Positions 6,561-9,200 of a stretch of DNA of 9,200 nt are shown one piece after another; the stretch's first letter is position 1; the number at the start of each line of letters is the position of its first letter. The notes beneath the pieces were generated by a model. That model was not told the origin of the DNA, searched no databases, and saw only the letters and a program-made list of their open reading frames with translations. This DNA is from VRUE01 sp963764365. Its GTDB lineage: Bacteria; Actinomycetota; Thermoleophilia; Solirubrobacterales; 70-9. A program made the position numbers and the translations under genes. The DNA is taken from assembly GCA_963764365.1 (NCBI GenBank), contig CAVXSI010000007.1:1-9200 (forward strand). Reading direction: 5' to 3'.

Positions 6561-7925
6561 TCAGCGCCGGTGGTGCCCCCGCTTGTTCCGCTTCTTCTTC
6601 GGCATCTTCACCACGTAGGTGTGTTTCGAAACGCTGGCCACGCCACCGGTCGGAGTGAAGGTGAAGCGAACCTTCAGCTTCACCTTGCCCCGCTTGTGCA
6701 GCGTCTTCAGTGCCGCGCCGGTCAACTTCAGGCGCAGCGTATTGGGTCCGGCGACAACCGCCTGGTTGAGCTTCCGGGTCAACGCCGGGCGCTTGCACTT
6801 GCGCCTCTTCTTGCCCTTCTTGTGGGAGCACTTCGCCTTCTTGCCCTTCTTCTTGGCGCTGATCAGAGCGCCGGCCTGACCTTGCTCGACGCTGCTGGCT
6901 TTGCCTTCCTCCTCCGGGATGCTTTCGCCGATCACGTTGCCGGCGCTGTCGAAGACGATTTTCACCAGCACGACGTGGCAGCCTCGGGCGCAGCTGATCC
7001 GCGGTTCGAATTTGAAGTGGTTGGACGGCGGGGGCGGAGGAGGCAGCGGCGTGACGCAGTGCTCGCTCGAGTCGCGCACCTGGCCGCTCGGGCAGGATGG
7101 CAGAGCCGCATTGGCGGCTTGTTTCACCAAGCTGACGATTTCTCCGCCGAGGAAGCCCGATTCGCCATCGAGCGCAGAGCCGCCGGTGAGGCCGGCCCAG
7201 TGTTCCCAGTACGGCAGGTAACCGTAGGTCCCACCGTAGTAGTTGACGACGCCGATTGGCTTGCCGTCGTTGACCAGCTGCTGGAGAACCGTGGACTGCC
7301 AGTCGAGGTCGTCTTCGGTGCCGACGGTGTTGTCTCGCCCGGGGTCGACACCGGTGTCGAACGGGGATCCTTCGATCTGGAGGTCGCCGGGGATCCCTTC
7401 GTTGAGATCGTTGTCGTGAGGGACGTTGTCGGCGACAAGCACGATCACCCCGCGTGCGCCGGGCCGCCAGCCGACGCTCGAGTTCACGTCGGACTCGTAC
7501 AGCGCCCGCCCGTAGGCCTCCGGGCCGTCGCCACCGCCTTCGGCGAACAGCCCCAGCAGGGCGCTGGTGACCTGCGATTCGTTCGGAGTGATCGGCACGT
7601 GAAGCGTCCAGGGGTCGTGCCCCTCGCCGATCCCGTAGGTGAACAGCCCGGCGTTGTTGACTTCGTTGTAGTCGCTCACCTCGGCGAGCCCGAACTGCGC
7701 GTTCGGCAGCGAGGCTCCGATCTGCGCCATCGCTTCCTGGATCTCCGACTTGGCTTCGGTCAGCGCGCCGCTCATCGAGCCGGTGGTGTCGAAGACGAAC
7801 AGCACGTCGGTCGAAGCCGGCGTGTCCGCGCTCGCCGCCGGGGCGAAGACGCACGCCAGCGCCGCCAGCGTCAGCAGAAGAGCGGAAACTGCACGAACGG
7901 GCTTGAGGGAAGCTGAAGTTTCCAC
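6561..7925 (-). CDS. Secreted von Willebrand factor A-domain protein
   Basis: The 454-residue product begins with a signal peptide: Lys/Arg near 8-11, a hydrophobic core 12-30 and an Ala-x-Ala-type site near residue 33. A VWA domain follows at about 40-275. VLFVFDTTGSMS (41-52) supplies the metal-binding D-x-T-x-S triad (Asp46, Thr48, Ser50), and GGGDGPEAYGRAL (130-142) and VADNVPHD (164-171) match blocks typical of this VWA type. VWA domains bind divalent metal and protein partners, so a role in extracellular adhesion or assembly is likely. Then come a short two-Cys segment (278-290), six prolines (295-300), a second two-Cys segment (312-316), a very basic Lys-rich stretch (358-380) and a C-terminal beta-type domain (390-440) ending in KKKRNKRGHHRR. 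The GTG start is chosen because AGGGGG precedes it by nine bases and it places the signal peptide at the N-terminus. The frame stays open 34 codons upstream, without signal character. Confidence 0.88.
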   Translation of the reverse strand: METSASLKPVRAVSALLLTLAALACVFAPAASADTPASTDVLFVFDTTGSMSGALTEAKSEIQEAMAQIGASLPNAQFGLAEVSDYNEVNNAGLFTYGIGEGHDPWTLHVPITPNESQVTSALLGLFAEGGGDGPEAYGRALYESDVNSSVGWRPGARGVIVLVADNVPHDNDLNEGIPGDLQIEGSPFDTGVDPGRDNTVGTEDDLDWQSTVLQQLVNDGKPIGVVNYYGGTYGYLPYWEHWAGLTGGSALDGESGFLGGEIVSLVKQAANAALPSCPSGQVRDSSEHCVTPLPPPPPPSNHFKFEPRISCARGCHVVLVKIVFDSAGNVIGESIPEEEGKASSVEQGQAGALISAKKKGKKAKCSHKKGKKRRKCKRPALTRKLNQAVVAGPNTLRLKLTGAALKTLHKRGKVKLKVRFTFTPTGGVASVSKHTYVVKMPKKKRNKRGHHRR

Positions 7926-7934
7926 CGGGATTGA

Positions 7935-7940
7935 CCCCCT
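7935..7940 (-). promoter_or_regulatory. Ribosome-binding site deciding the VWA start
   Basis: AGGGGG on the minus strand (7940-7935) is nine bases upstream of the GTG at 7925. It favours this GTG over the ATG at 8027 in the same frame, which has no comparable site. Confidence 0.55.
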
Positions 7941-8006
7941 GCATTCGAACGGTCGCGTGACCTTTTGGACAGAGCCACGGGAGCACACCAGCGAGGAGGG
8001 CTTCCC

Positions 8007-8030
8007 GCAATGGGCCGATTGGCCCATTGC
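8007..8030. terminator. Perfect 10-bp dyad between the LuxR gene and the VWA gene
   Basis: GCAATGGGCC (8007-8016), loop GATT, and GGCCCATTGC (8021-8030) form a perfect 10-bp stem starting nine bases past the LuxR-gene stop. On the minus strand it could end the LuxR-gene transcript, though no T-run follows. It is also 82 bases upstream of the VWA start, and its core TGGGCC-N4-GGCCCA resembles the dyad at the monooxygenase start, so an operator is an equal possibility. The remainder of 7941-8039 shows no further clear signal. Confidence 0.5.
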
Positions 8031-8039
8031 TCGATTCGC

Positions 8040-9110
8040 TCAGGCCTGCACCAGGCGACCGACCACGCCGGCCCGGGTGCGCACACCGAGCTTCTCGAAG
8101 ACGTTCTCGAGATGGCGCTGGACGGTGCGCGGGCTGATCGCGAGGACGTCGGCGATCTCGCCGTTGGTCCTGCCGTCGGCGATCAAGCTCACCACCTCAC
8201 CCTCGCGCTCGGTCAAGCCGAGCGCCTTGACGCGTCCGGGCGCGAGCGGGTCGGCCTCGGTTTCGAGCAGCAACACGTCCGGCTCTTCTGCCTCGAGCCC
8301 CTCGACCAGGCAGGCGCGCAGCCGGGTTCCGTCGCGGGAGACGATCAGCTCGCCCGGCACCGGGCCCGAGAAGGCGCCGCGAGCGCTGTCGCGCACGGCG
8401 GCCACGTGGTCGGCCAACTCGGCCGGGAGGGCTCCGTCCCGTCCGATGGCGCCGGAGAGATAGGTGTCGAGCAGCAGCCCGGCGCGCGGGCTGAGCGCCT
8501 CGGCCCGCCCGGCGCGGTCAAGCACGACCACGGCGCTGGTCGGCGGCACGCTCAGCTCCGACTCCGCGAGGACGGCGCGGGCCTGACTCCTCGCCCGCGC
8601 CACGAGGTATGCCCGCCCGGCGTACGGAGCGACCAGCGCGAGCAACTCGCGATCGCGCTCGGAGAAGCCCCGCTCGGGCCGGTTGACGGTCACCCCGAGG
8701 ACCAGCCCCCGCGCGCCCGGCAGTCCGAACGCGATCTGGTCCTCGACGTCCACCCGCCGGTAGAAGTCACGATAGAGGTCAAGCGCGTGGAAGTCCTCGA
8801 CGCTGAGGAAATCGGAGATCGCCCGCGGCGAGAGATCGCCGGTCGCCTCAACGTGAGCGATCACCGGGTGCTGGTGGGCCAGGCGCTCGAACACGACGAT
8901 CGCCTCCCCGTCGAGCACGTCCGGCGGCTCGAACAGCGCGACCACCTTCTCCCTCTTCAGGTCCACCTCGTTGTAGGAGGCGATGTGCCCGGGCACCAGG
9001 TCCAGCACGCGGAGCACCACAGACCGGTACGCCTCAAGATCCGGAGCCAACTCACAGGCGCGCACGAACTCGAGCGCGGCCCGAAAGTCCGCTTCTCCCA
9101 GCACAGCCAT
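8040..9110 (-). CDS. LuxR-family transcriptional regulator
   Basis: The 356-residue protein has a C-terminal LuxR/GerE helix-turn-helix at about 298-354: LTEREGEVVSLIADGRTNGE (299-318), then IADVLAISPRTVQRHLENVF. The Glu in LTERE, the TNGEIA block and the TVQRHL recognition helix are all present. The N-terminal 170 residues look like a GAF-type sensory fold (GHIASYNEVD at 41-50, GLVLGVTVNRPERGFSERD at 135-153), and 190-285 resembles a second sensory (PAS-like) segment. There is no receiver aspartate pattern, so it is probably a one-component sensor of an unknown small ligand and not a two-component response regulator. It is cytosolic, with no membrane segment. GGGAGG (9121-9116) five bases before the ATG supports the start. 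It is upstream of and codirectional with the VWA and monooxygenase genes, which makes them candidate targets by position only. Confidence 0.93.
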   Translation of the reverse strand: MAVLGEADFRAALEFVRACELAPDLEAYRSVVLRVLDLVPGHIASYNEVDLKREKVVALFEPPDVLDGEAIVVFERLAHQHPVIAHVEATGDLSPRAISDFLSVEDFHALDLYRDFYRRVDVEDQIAFGLPGARGLVLGVTVNRPERGFSERDRELLALVAPYAGRAYLVARARSQARAVLAESELSVPPTSAVVVLDRAGRAEALSPRAGLLLDTYLSGAIGRDGALPAELADHVAAVRDSARGAFSGPVPGELIVSRDGTRLRACLVEGLEAEEPDVLLLETEADPLAPGRVKALGLTEREGEVVSLIADGRTNGEIADVLAISPRTVQRHLENVFEKLGVRTRAGVVGRLVQA

Positions 9111-9135
9111 TCCACCCTCCCGATACAGCCGTATA
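9111..9135 (-). promoter_or_regulatory. RBS, -10-like box and dyad before the LuxR gene
   Basis: GGGAGG at 9121-9116 is the ribosome-binding site. Just upstream, 9123-9134 is a near-palindrome (ATAC, AGCC, GTAT; 10 of 12 positions symmetric) that overlaps a TATACG -10-like hexamer (9135-9130). The overlap would suit autoregulation. No clear -35 is visible, so promoter assignment is tentative. Confidence 0.35.
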
Positions 9136-9156
9136 AAGCTGCCTCAGGCTACCGAG

Positions 9157-9200
9157 CTAAGACTCGTCCTTGCTCGACTCGATCTCCTGCGCCAGCCCCT
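9157..9200 (-). CDS. 3' end of a gene running off the window edge
   Basis: One minus-strand frame reads 13 codons, GLAQEIESSKDES, before a TAG at 9159-9157. Twelve of the 13 third positions are G or C, as in neighbouring genes, and the charged C-terminal composition is protein-like. The other two frames also lack stops over this short span. The product cannot be identified. If real, the gene ends 46 bases upstream of the LuxR gene on the same strand. Confidence 0.4.
   Translation of the reverse strand, partial: GLAQEIESSKDES

Noticed and set aside
5554..7916. Plus-strand open frames antisense to the monooxygenase and VWA genes (5554-6618, 6504-7916)
   Set aside because: His/Arg/Asp/Leu-rich shadow translations; the minus-strand genes carry intact motifs.

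Overview
The window is high-GC bacterial chromosome with strong G/C bias at third codon positions, GTG starts and at least one apparently leaderless gene. The style suggests an actinobacterium-like organism. The lysine-rich C-terminal domain of the secreted VWA protein, and the families of the two uncharacterised membrane proteins, remind me of Thermoleophilia/Solirubrobacterales; that placement is from memory, not from a search.

Layout. Positions 103-2214 (minus) hold a complete canonical fusA (EF-G). Divergent from it is a plus-strand cluster: a four-helix membrane protein of unknown function (2236-3225), rpsL (3179-3574), rpsG (3740-4210), a small HAD-fold protein (4224-4703) and a short one-helix membrane protein (4710-5096). 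A minus-strand set converges on this cluster: a LuxR-type regulator (8040-9110), a secreted VWA-domain protein (6561-7925) and a flavin-containing monooxygenase (5086-6465). The last 44 bases look like the 3' end of one more minus-strand gene. About 97% of the window is coding.

Functional picture. EF-G, S12 and S7 are translation core, but the classical order rpsL-rpsG-fusA-tuf is broken: fusA is upstream and inverted, and rpsG is followed by a HAD gene and a small membrane-protein gene. The right half resembles a small regulated accessory module (regulator, extracellular adhesion-type protein, oxidoreductase), although nothing shows that the three act together.

The most striking non-coding structure is the rpsL-rpsG gap. 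It is almost entirely one long imperfect palindrome (3574-3738) centred on a perfect 8-bp hairpin. In my pairing of the outer arms, 33 pairs are Watson-Crick. All 11 transition-type mismatches become G-U pairs in a minus-strand RNA and none do in a plus-strand RNA. This suggests either a structured antisense RNA or palindromic mobile element, or a strand-biased decay pattern. The same palindrome buries the rpsG ribosome-binding region. Other structures are a 25-bp perfect inverted repeat between the convergent genes, a hairpin-plus-T5 in the fusA leader, and two related dyads (TKGGCC-N4-GGCCMA) at the monooxygenase start and upstream of the VWA gene.
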